Of a stretch of DNA of 15,901 nt, positions 1-9,248 are shown in pieces; position 1 is the stretch's first letter, and each line of letters starts with the position of its first letter. The notes under the pieces are model-generated. The model saw only the letters and a list, made by a program, of their open reading frames with translations. It made no database searches and was not told where the DNA came from. Source of the stretch: Guyanagaster necrorhizus (taxonomy: Eukaryota; Basidiomycota; Agaricomycetes; Agaricales; Physalacriaceae); the NCBI RefSeq assembly GCF_019112545.1, contig NW_025064982.1:1-15901 (forward strand). The letters run 5' to 3'. A program made the translations under genes and the position numbers.

Positions 1-283
1 CAGCAAGAGCAAGCTCCTTAAATACTAAACAGGATCTGCTAATAATACTATCTACTTATTGTATATTTCTCTGTCTCTGTGCTCATTGTCCTGAAGCATT
101 GTTACCATACATAAAAAGCTGGTTGTGTGTCATTGAGCAATGCCATTGCAGTGACAGACAATGACAGACTTGGCTAGTTGTAATGACTAAGCCTGGTCTC
201 ATAGTCCTAAGCACTGGTTCTGGCACTCTGACTAAGCATAAATAGGGGTTAAGGATAAAGGAAAAGAGTAAGAAATCATAACA
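1..283 (-). repeat. 3' LTR of the outer element (left end cut by window)
   Basis: The inner boundary is ...ATAACA at 283, matching the TG...CA ends of this LTR family (TGTTA/TAACA terminal inverted repeat), and it abuts a polypurine tract. Positions 1-95 are identical to 15807-15901 in the 5' LTR. If the missing part matches 15623-15806, the full LTR would be about 467 bp, close to the 458 bp of the inner element's LTRs. Similarity to the inner LTRs is patchy but clear, for example the TATTTAA box and the AATAATACT block. Confidence 0.9.
18..24 (-). promoter_or_regulatory. TATA-like box in outer 3' LTR
   Basis: On the minus strand this reads TATTTAA. The same motif is at the equivalent place in all LTR copies (4948-4954, 12588-12594, 15824-15830). 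In the copies that are complete here, the self-priming motif CAGCTTC begins 33-34 bases downstream. Confidence 0.5.
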
Positions 284-297
284 TTACCCCCCTCTTA
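284..297 (-). other. Polypurine tract of outer element (plus-strand DNA primer)
   Basis: The minus strand reads AAGAGGGGGGTAA directly before the LTR start TGTTATG. A purine run touching the 3' LTR is where RNase H leaves the primer for second-strand synthesis. The inner element has a near-identical tract at 5215-5227. The short gap to the pol stop at 317-319 holds nothing else recognisable. Confidence 0.8.
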
Positions 298-316
298 AGA
301 TCATCATCCCGATAGC

Positions 317-3300
317 TTAATTTAGGGATAATTTATAGTCATGTATGATATCATCAGCATTTATTAGTTTTTCATTTACTCACTAGTTGGATTCAGGTCT
401 GTAACCCTTCCAGCTAATCAGATAATTAACTGTTGTGATCATTCCTCCTCTCTTTGCCTTGATTTTTCATAGTTTGTAGTTTAAAACTTGGTTAACTTTG
501 TAATGTTCCTCATCATCGATGAGATCTGAGGGTGGTGGTGGTGGACATTCCTGGTTAGGGAATGTGAGTGCAATGTAGGATGTTAATAATGTCTTATTAA
601 AAATATCATGAATCTTCCATATTGTGGGTAATCAGAGTTTGTAGATGCTAGCACCTACTTTTGAGACTATCGAAAAGGGTCCAGTGTGCTTGTCTATCAG
701 CTTACACTTGGGTCATGGCAGGTGAAGGTTGGTGGTGTCTAACCAGACCTTGTTGTTGACAGCATAAATATGGGCCTTCTAATAATATTTGTCATACTGG
801 ATTTTCATGGTGTTGGCTGCTTTTTTAAGAGTGGCTTCAGTCTCTTTATGGATCTTAGTCATGGTAGCTGCAAAATCACCTGATGTGAGAGTGGTTGTTC
901 AGTGTCATTCAGTTTGTGTAACATTGGGATGCCAGCCATGATTGACAAAGAACAGGGTTTTTCCTGTTGCTGAGTGTACTTGATTATTATGTTAGAAGGC
1001 AGCGAGAGCTAGCTATTTCACCCAATCATCTTGTCCATAGTTTATGAAGAGACAAAGGTACTTTTTGATTTTCTGGTTCATGTGCTCTGTCTGCCCATCA
1101 ATTTGGGGATGATAGGCAGTGGATGTATTGCATTTGATGGAAAGAAGATGATAGAGGTCATCTAGGAATTTTAAAATAAATTGTGATCTCTAATCCAAGA
1201 TGACCACTTGTGGCATGCTATACTTGGTGTAGACTTCGTCCTGTAAGATCTTTGCCTATTCTTCAGAGGTTAGTTCAGTTGAGCAAGTGATTGGAATGAT
1301 TGCTTTAGAGAATTGATTGACTATGATGATGATAGCATCATAGCTATTACAATCTGGAAGTCCAGTGATCATGTTGACCAAGATGTAGGTCTATAGGGAT
1401 GATGAAACCTCATTGGGATGAAGCAGTGTGGCCCAGGTCTGGGTTGATGATTTGCTGTATTGACAAACTTTGTATACTTTGACATACATGGTAATATCAT
1501 TTCCCCATTTTAGGCCACCAGTATTCTTGTAATACTAGTTCCTTTGTCTTGGCTATACTGGAGTGGCCAGCTGTGGCATGATTATAGCATATGACTATGA
1601 TCTCATCATGTAATCCTTGGTCCTGGAGAATGTAGATTCATCCATTGTAATGGATCAACTCTCCTTCTTTTGTCATTCTCTGTTTATAGTTGAGTGATGG
1701 GGCTACCTGTTGGTCCCACTTGTGGTTGTCTTGAGTGGCACTTTTGATGCATTCATAGATTTCTGCTTCTATTGGCATCATCATAGCCCTGAAATATTTG
1801 AGTCAGAGCAATATTACTCTCTCATTATCAGTTCCACCCTGATCATGATCTGTCTGTCAGCTCAAAAGATCAGCCTTTTTGTTTGCCATGCCAGCTTTGT
1901 GATAGAGTGTGTACTGATATTAGCTAAGTTCAGTAACCCATCTGGCTTGTCAGCAATTCAATTTTTGCAGTTGGCAGAAATACTGTAAGTTTTGATGATT
2001 GGTCTAGATTTCAAAAACTTCTATAGCCCCAATGAGATAATGCTGCCATTCTTCCAGGGTGAGTATAATGACAAGGAGCTTCTTATCATAGATCTTGTAG
2101 TTTCATTCTGTGATTATGAGTGCCTTAGACAAGAATGTGATAGGATGTCATTTCTTATCTTGCTCCTGAGATAGGACAGCCCTGATTGCTCCCTTACTCG
2201 AGTTGGCCTCTACTTAGAACTTGCCCTTCTGTGTGAGAATAGTAAGTATGACATCTTCAGCTAGTTGCTTTTTTAGGTCATCAAAGGCAGTTTGCTGGGA
2301 GAGACCCCATGTCTAGGGTGCATTGCTGGTCAGTTGTGTCATAGGTCAGACAATTTTGCTGTAGTCTCAGATAAATCATCGGTAAAAGTTAGTGAATCCA
2401 AGGAATGATTGTAACTCCTTCTTTTTGACTGGCTCTAGCCATTTGGTCACTCCAGCTACCTTGATGAGGTCTATTTGAATGCTTCCCTTGCTGATGATGA
2501 CTCTGAGATACTCAGTTTTGAGTACCTCAAATTCATATTTCTTGGCTTTGAGAAATAATTTGTGCTTCCTCATAAGAGCTAGTACCTGTTGTACCAACTT
2601 CCTATGCTCCTCCTTGGTCCTTGACATAATTAAGATGTCATTAAGGTAAATAGTGACCTTTCCAGTGGCAATGAGATCCTTGAATATGTTGTTCATCATC
2701 CACTGGAATATAGCAGAAGAATTAGTCAATCTGAAGAACATGACTATGGGCTTGAACAGTCCTCAGTTTGTCCTGAATGCTGCTTTCCACTCATCTCTCT
2801 CTTTGATGCAGACATTGTTGTACCTCCATCAGATGTCAAGCTTGGTGTAATATTTCGCATCTTGGAGTTTGTCCATTAACTCTGAGATTAATGGAAGAGG
2901 ATATCGGTTTTTGATTGTCATCTCATTGAGCTTCCAATAGTCTTGGACTGGTTGGAGTTTGCTATCCTTCTTTTTGACAAAGAAGAAGAGTGATGCCATA
3001 GGAGATTTTAAGGGTCTGATTCATCCACTAGACAAGTTTTCATTCAGAAACTTGTTGAGTTCTTGTTGTTTGTTATTGCTTAGTGGGTATATTTTGCAAT
3101 TCAGGTTGGCATTTGCATTTGAGATCAACTTGATCATATGATCTCATGATTTTAGTTCTGGTAGCTTGTCAAAGCTTTCCTTCTTGAACAGGTCTTTGAA
3201 GTCTCATACCCAGTCAGATACCATCTCTTCAAAGATTTATTCCTGTTTCTGTTCATTGGCTCTGGTGGCTAGGTTGTTAGCATAATGGATAGCCTGAATG

Positions 3301-4321
3301 TGTATTTCATGTTGAAGATTGATAGTGAGGATGGTTTCTCCATTCTCCATCTCTTTATCCTATTGATCTTCTGGGTCTTCATCAGATAGTTCGAATGGAA
3401 TCTTTCTGCATCCATATGTAGCAAATGTGATTCTCCTGGTCTTCCAGTTGATGAGCAGATTGTGGCATATCAACCAATCATGACCAAAGAAGATTTCCTT
3501 GATTCTGAGGTCTGTGATGGCTAAATCAATCTGCTCAGAATGATCACTGATTGTGAGTCTAAGCTCTATGAATTCAGTGATTGAGCCAGCTTGGTTTTTG
3601 GTTCTATCAGCATTGTAAACTGAGATTGGAGCTGTGGTGGCCCAAGTTAGAAGCTTATGCTTATCAATGAAAGCTTGGTTTATAGAACTCCCTGTACACC
3701 CACTGTCAATAAGTGCTGTTACTGCATGAGTGGATCGAGTTGTGAGGGTCTCAATTTGAGCCTTTGTAAGCAGGTCTTGCCCAGTTGTTTTGGACTGATG
3801 AATGAACTTTCATGGTCCTTGAAGTTCATTGAGCTATTTCAAGGCTCAGCACTGCTTGGATTTCCTCATCCCTTCTACCATTTCATCAATTACTTCTTTG
3901 GCTCAGATACGATGAACTCAATTTTTTAGTATGGCTTTTGCTGTTGCTTTGTCCTTGGCATCTTTAATTGCTTTTCAGATCTATTCTGTGTCAAATGGTT
4001 TGAGCCAAGTATTAGGGCTCTCTGCTCCTGTTTGGTCTGAGGGTGCTTGAGTTTTTTTTTGTGATTCTTCAGTATGTGAGTTAAAGTTTCAGGGTATATT
4101 TGAATGCTCTGATATAGTAGGCATAAGGGTAACTACAGAGATTTTATCAGTCCAACTAGCAGCTGGTAATCACACACTGTAAATGTCCTTGGCCGACACA
4201 GTGGAATCGCTCACTGGTTGGCCCTCTCTTTTATCTCCTCCACTTTTGTTTTGGTGCCAAGTCCTTCTTCTTTCTTTTGTAATTCGGCAATCTGAGCCTA
4301 TATGTCTTCTCAAGTCTACTT
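317..4321 (-). pseudogene. pol: Outer pol: protease, reverse transcriptase, RNase H, integrase, chromodomain (decayed)
   Basis: The polyprotein is read in one frame from about 4321 to 1503, then one frame over to a TAA at 317-319. The aspartic protease keeps its D-S-G triad (3699-3707). RT keeps the first catalytic Asp (KLDI, 2835-2837), but the YxDD box reads YLND (2637-2648). RNase H has lost three acidic residues: Asp to Asn at 2202-2204 and 1998-2000, and Glu to Lys at 2079-2081. Integrase has the HHCC region near 1600-1460, with the first Cys of CxxC replaced by Tyr, and then the core. The first core Asp is Asn (1316-1318), while the second Asp and the Glu of DGQTEHMNQ remain. The C-terminal chromodomain (about 517-317) has HYKVNQVL and YLISWKGY and ends DYKLSLN. 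Many stops fit TGA from CGA, TAG from CAG or TGG, and TAA from CAA. An extra A at about 1500-1503, judged against the inner copy, is the only frameshift I found. The gene cannot make an active enzyme. Confidence 0.92.
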
Positions 4322-4328
4322 CTTTTTT
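4322..4328 (-). promoter_or_regulatory. Candidate -1 ribosomal frameshift heptamer A_AAA_AAG at the gag/pol overlap
   Basis: In gag frame the minus strand reads TCA AAA AAG just after the zinc knuckle, giving A AAA AAG, a standard X XXY YYZ slippery string. Pol lies in the -1 frame relative to gag and is open here; the last pol-frame stop upstream lies inside the knuckle. The inner element has T AAA AAG at the homologous place (9249-9255), which breaks the rule, so the site is tentative. Confidence 0.35.
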
Positions 4329-4751
4329 GAGCAGTCCTTGGCCATATGGCCTTTCTGTCTACAGTTGAAGCACTTGCCCTCCTTCTTCATCTGGTCAATG
4401 TCTATTGGTTTTCTGGATCTAGTATATGTCATGCCAGTTCTGGTCTTCTGCATCCTGTAGGCAGGGGCCGTTGAGGGTCCTGATAATTTTCTGGCAGTTT
4501 GCCCCAACTTGTTTGGGATTGGTGGGGTCGGCTTCTTGATGTAGTCTTGTAATGTCAATGATTCCACTTTCTGTCTTTGTCATTTCCTATACATTTTGAT
4601 GATTTGTTCCTTCCACTCATCATATCTGACTGGCATCAATGCTTTGATGCTAATCATGGAAATCATCATAATGTATGAGGGAGAAACTCCTCTCTTGAGG
4701 GTCTCGACTATCTGTCTGTCATTTGTTATGTCATCTCAAATTCCAGCAAGC

Positions 4752-4756
4752 TTTGC
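4752..4756. repeat. Target site duplication TTTGC (left) of inner element
   Basis: TTTGC lies immediately outside the LTR start TGTTAG. It is repeated at 12855-12859 immediately outside the other LTR. Collapsing the two copies restores the gag reading frame of the outer element. Confidence 0.9.
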
Positions 4757-4906
4757 TGTTAGATCCAAGCATTATGTGAACCAATACACATGATAAACAG
4801 GTGTCCCTTTGCACTTTGAGGGATCAGCGGAGTATACTAATGCATATCTGGATCAGTGTATCACAAGGTCAAGAATTGACTTGAGGTAGAATAGTAGTTA
4901 TAAACT

Positions 4907-4920
4907 TTAGCTTGAAGCTG
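4907..4920 (-). promoter_or_regulatory. Self-priming motif (predicted RNA 5' end) in inner 3' LTR
   Basis: The minus strand reads CAGCTTCAAGCTAA, identical to the copy in the 5' LTR (12547-12560) and exactly complementary to the primer site at 12382-12395. Confidence 0.6.
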
Positions 4921-4947
4921 AGGATTTCCCAGCAAAAGCGAGCCTCT

Positions 4948-4954
4948 TTAAATA
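4948..4954 (-). promoter_or_regulatory. TATA-like box in inner 3' LTR
   Basis: The minus strand reads TATTTAA, 34 bases upstream of CAGCTTC. It starts a 65-bp block (4948-5012) with no difference from the other LTR. Confidence 0.5.
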
Positions 4955-5214
4955 CTGTACATGTTCTGCTAATAATACTTTGTGCTAATTGTGTGTTTCT
5001 CTGTCCTGAGTGCCCATTGTCCTTGAGCATCATTATCATACATAAAAAGTTGATTGTGCATTTGTTGTTGGATGTTGGTTGCATCGAAGAGTCATGGCAA
5101 AATTGTTTATTGTGATGATTAAGCCTTCTCATGGCTCTAAGCACTCATCTTTTGATGCCCTGACTAAGCATAGATAGGGGTTTTATAATGAAGAGAAAAG
5201 AAAAAATCATAACA

Positions 5215-5227
5215 TTATCCCCTCCTT
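5215..5227 (-). other. Polypurine tract of inner element
   Basis: The minus strand reads AAGGAGGGGATAA abutting the 3' LTR (TGTTATG). It matches the outer element's tract at 284-297 in place and composition. Confidence 0.82.
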
Positions 5228-5247
5228 AAGATCATTGTCCCAATGGC

Positions 5248-8200
5248 TTAATTTAAGGATAATTTATAGTCATGAATGGCCTCTGCTGTGTCCATAAGTT
5301 TCTTGTTGACCTATTGATTGGATTTGAGGCCATATCCTTTCCAGCTGACAAGATAGTTGACTGTAGTTATTATTTCACTGCCTTTTGCCTTGACTTTGCA
5401 CAGTTTATGATTGAGGACTTGATCAATTTCATAATGTTCCTCATTCTCAATCAGATTCAGTGGCGATGGTGAGGGTTTCTCTTGATTGGAGAATGCAGGT
5501 GCAATGTATGGGGATAATAGTGTCTTGTTAAAGACATTATGAATTTTCCAGGAGGTTGGCAAGTGCAGTTTATAGGTACTTTCCCTAATTTTAGAGAGAA
5601 TCAAAAAGACACCTGTTCATTTGTCTCCAAGTTTTTATTTGGGATGTGGGAGATGGAGGTTGGTCATGTCCAGCCATACTTTATCATTGATAGAGTAATG
5701 GTGGGCTGGGTGGTGGTGTTTATCATATTGCACTTTCATGGAGGTGGCAGTCTTTTCCAGTGCTGTTTTGGTTTCTAAGTGAATTTGCACTATTGTAGAG
5801 GTGAAGTCTGCTGAGGTGGGTGTTATTGTTCAGAGTTGTTCTATTTGAGCAACATTTGAGTGCCAGCTGTAATTGATGAAGAATGGCATTTTTTCTGTCA
5901 CTAAGTAGACTCAGTTGTTGTGTTGGAAGGCTACAAGAGCCAACCATTTAACCCAGTCATCTTGTCAGTAGTTAATAAATAGCCTGAGGTACTTTTTGAC
6001 TTCTTGATTTGCGCATTCCATCTGCCCATCCATCTGTAGATAGTATGCGATGAATGTATTGTGTTTGATGTATAGTAGATAGTAGAGGTCATCTAAGAAT
6101 TTAGAGATGAACTGAGGTTCTCTGTTTGAGATGACAACTTGAGGCATGCTGTACTTTGCATATATCTCATTCCACAATATCTTTGTCCATTCTTCTGAAG
6201 TTAGCTTGGTTGAGCAGGCAATTGGAATGATCACTTTTCAGAAGCAATTAATGATGATAATGATTGTGTTATATCTGTTGCACTCAAGTAGTCTAGTGAT
6301 CATATCGATAGAGATATATGTCCATGGGGAGGTTGGGACTTCATTTGGGTGTAAGAGAGCAGCTTGGGCTTGTATTGATGTCTTTTCCCATTGACAAACC
6401 TCACAGGCTTTGACATATGTGGTTATATCACTACCTATTTTAGGCCACCAGTATTTTTGTAATACCAGCTCCTTGGTTTTGGCAATGCTGGGGTGGCCAG
6501 CAGTAGCATGATCATAGCAAGTGGTGATGATCTTGCCTTGGAGTCTCTAGTCTCATGGAATGTAGATGCATCTATTATAGTGGATCAGTCCTTCTTTCTT
6601 TATCATTTCTCACTCATGATTGAGAGAGGAGGCTACTCATTAATCCTATTTGTGGTTATTGTGAGTCACACTTTTGATGTGCTCATGGATTTTCTTCTCT
6701 GTTAGCATTATTATAGCTCTGAAATGTTTGAGGTGTAGTAATATCACTTCATTGTTATCGGCTCTTCCTTGATTGTGATCTGCCCTTTGGCTGAGCAGAT
6801 CAGCCTTTTTATTGGCAGTCCCCACTTTATGATGGAGCATGTATTGATACTGACTCAACTCAGTGACCCATCTTGCTTATCAGAGGTTTAGTTTCTAGGG
6901 CTGTCAGAAGTATCAAAGGTTTTGGTAATCAGTCCAGATTTCAAAGACCTTGGTTGCTCTGATCAAATAGTGTCGCCACTCCTCCAGAGTGAGCATGATA
7001 GTGAGTAGCTCCTTATTGTATATTTCATAGTTCTATTCAGTGATGGTGAGCACTTTTGATAGGAACACAACTGGTTGCTATTTGTTGTCTTGTTCTTAGG
7101 ACAATACAGCCCCAATAGCCCCTTCACTTGAGTCAGCTTCGACTTGGAACTTTTCATCCTGAGTCAGGATGGCAAGTACGATATTCTCTGTCAATTGCCT
7201 TTTGAGGTCATTAAAGGTGGTCTGCTGGGAGAGGCCTCAGGCCCAAGGGGCATTGCTGGTTAGTTGCATCATCAGGTGGACTATTTTGCTATAATCTTGG
7301 ATAAAGCATTGATAGAAGTTTGTGAACCCAAGGAATGATTGTAGCTCCTTCTTCTTAGTCAGTTCCAGTCACTCTGTCACTCTTGCAACCTTGATAGAAT
7401 CCATTCGGATGCTTTCTTCAGAAATAATAACCTCCAAGTACTCTATTTCAAGTACTTTAAATTCACACTTCTCAGCTTTGAGGAATAACTTGTGTTTCCT
7501 CATGAGGCTGAGCACCTGTCGTACTATCCTCCTATGTTTCTCTCTTGTTTTGAACATGATTAAAATATCGTTGAGATAAATGGTGATCTTCTCAGTAGTG
7601 ATGAGATCCTTGAATATATTGTTCATCATCCATTGAAAGGCAGCCAGAGAGTTGGTGAGGCTGAAAAACATGACTGTTGGTTTAAACAGCCCTCAGTTTG
7701 TTCTGAATGCTGCCTTCCACTTATCATCTTCTCTGATGTGAATGTTATTGTATCCCAATTGAATGTCAAGCTTCATGTAGTACTTGGCTTCCTGAAGTTT
7801 ATCCATTAGTTTGGAGATTAACAGGAGAGGATATTGATTTTTTATGGTCATCTCATTAAGCTTCTGATAATCCTGAACCAGTCGAAGTTTGCCATCTTTT
7901 TTCTTGATGAAGAAGAATGGGAATGCCATAGGGGATTTAGATGGTCTGATTTGTCTGCTAGATAGGTTCTCATCTAAGAACCTATCAAGCTCCTGCTGCT
8001 TGTCATTTCCCAAGAGATATGTTTTGCAATCTAGGTTGGTGTTCACATTTGAGATTAACTTGATTGCATGATCTCATGGTTTTAGTTCTGGCAACTCATC
8101 AAAGCTCTCCTTCTCAAACAGGTCCCTGAAGTCCCATGCTTATTCAGATACCATTTCTTCAAAGGTCTTTTTTTTCTTTCATTCATTGGCTTTGGTGGTG

Positions 8201-9248
8201 AGGTTATTGGCATGATGGATTGCATGAATATGCAACTCATATTATAGGTCAATGGTGAGGATGGTTTCTCCATCCTCCATTTCTTCATCCCACTGATCCT
8301 CTAGATCCTTGTCAGGCAATTCGAAGGAGATTTTTTGACACTGGCATCTCATGAATGTGATGCAGCTGGTCTTCCAATTGATGAGTGGATTGTGGTGGAT
8401 GAGCCAATCATGGCCAAGGAAGATCTCTTTTGTTCTGAGATCTGTGATAGCTAGATCGATTCATTCGAAGTGATCTCCAATTGTGAGTCTGAGTTCCACA
8501 AATTCAGTGATTGAACTGGCTTGATTTTTTGTTCCATCGGTGTTATAGACCAGTATTGGGGTGGCTGTGACTTGAGTTGAGAGTTGGTGCTTGTCAATAA
8601 AAGCACAATTAATAGAGCTCCCAGTGCACCTGCTATTGATAAGCATAGTTACCATATAAGCAGTTCAAGATGTGAGGGTCTTGATCTGGACTCTGACAAG
8701 TAAATCCTGTCCAGTGGTTTTGGACTGTTGAATGAACTTTCATAGTCCTCTCAGCTTGTCAAGCCATTCCAGAGCTTGACAGTACTTGGCCCTCTTCATT
8801 CCTTCTACCATTTGGTCAATGACTTCTTCAGCTTAGATCTGATAAACTCAATTCTTGAGCATGGCTTTCACTGTGGCTTTGGTTGTAGCATCTTTGATGG
8901 CCCTCCAGGTCCATTCAGTGTCAAATAGTTTGAGCCAAGTTTTGAGACTCTCTGCCTCTGTTTGGTCCAAAGGCATTTGAGTTTTGTGATGCAATTCTTT
9001 GATGTGCAGGATACAACTGGGTATATTCAAATGCATGACATAAACAGACATATGAGTATCTACAGAAGTACTGTCAGTCTGACTAGTGGCTGAGATTCAC
9101 ACACTATGAGTTCTTTTAGCCAGTCCAGTGGAATTGCTCACTGGCTGGCCCCATCTTTTACTTTCTTGATTTTTGTTTCTTCACCAAGCCCTTCTTCTTC
9201 TTTTTGTAGTTTGGTGATCTGGGCTTAGATGTTCTCACATGTCCTCTT
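5248..9248 (-). pseudogene. pol: Inner pol: protease, reverse transcriptase, RNase H, integrase, chromodomain (decayed)
   Basis: About 1,330 codons in a single frame without a detected indel, ending at TAA 5248-5250 (DYKLSLN). The protease triad is damaged: D-S-G reads N-S-R (8629-8637) within CTGSSIN context. RT spans about 8050-7370, with KLDI intact (7765-7767) but YxDD changed to YLND (7567-7578). RNase H keeps its visible acidic residues (Asp 7132-7134, Glu 7009-7011, Asp 6928-6930, and the Asp of KKADLLS). The integrase zinc finger is intact (H...H and C-E-V-C). In the core the first Asp is Asn (6247-6249) and the SDR-type Asp is Asn (6124-6126), while the Glu survives in DGQMECANQ. A GPY/F-like region (STYKLHLPTSWKIHNVFN) leads into a chromodomain (about 5445-5248) with HYEIDQVL and YLVSWKGY. 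In-frame stops often fall where the outer copy still has a sense codon. Pol is in the -1 frame relative to gag. Confidence 0.93.

Larger units (their letters stand above)
4211..4756 (-). pseudogene. gag: Outer gag, 3' part: capsid end and zinc-knuckle nucleocapsid
   Basis: This is the downstream half of the gag split by the inner element. It resumes mid-capsid (KLAGI) and continues through KRGVSPSYIMMIS and YDEWKEQIIKMYR, a pattern shared residue for residue with the inner gag. The nucleocapsid knuckle at 4331-4372 is an intact CX2CX4HX4C (C-F-N-C, then H, then C), preceded by basic residues and a D-I-D lead. A Lys/Glu-rich tail follows (AELQKKEEGLGTK), and a TGA at 4211-4213 is present at the same place in both copies, so it is probably the true gag stop. 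Several upstream stops (after the knuckle and in the capsid) look like decayed Arg, Gln or Trp codons. Confidence 0.88.
4757..5214 (-). repeat. 3' LTR of inner element
   Basis: 458 bp, starting TGTTAG and ending ATAACA on the plus strand, with a TGTTA/TAACA inverted terminal repeat. It pairs with 12397-12854 at equal length. It is bounded on the outside by TTTGC and on the inside by a polypurine tract. It retains three CpGs, against one in its partner. Confidence 0.95.

Noticed and set aside
283..317. Small gene between outer pol and LTR
   Set aside because: Only the polypurine tract and a few non-coding bases fit here.
529..545. GGT repeat near 530-545
   Set aside because: It is a short Pro-codon run in the linker before the outer chromodomain, within pol.
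8082..8288. Minus-strand 68-codon frame with MSCIFMQSIMPITSPPKP
   Set aside because: It is out of phase with inner pol, whose own frame here carries the linker between protease and RT, conserved with the outer copy.
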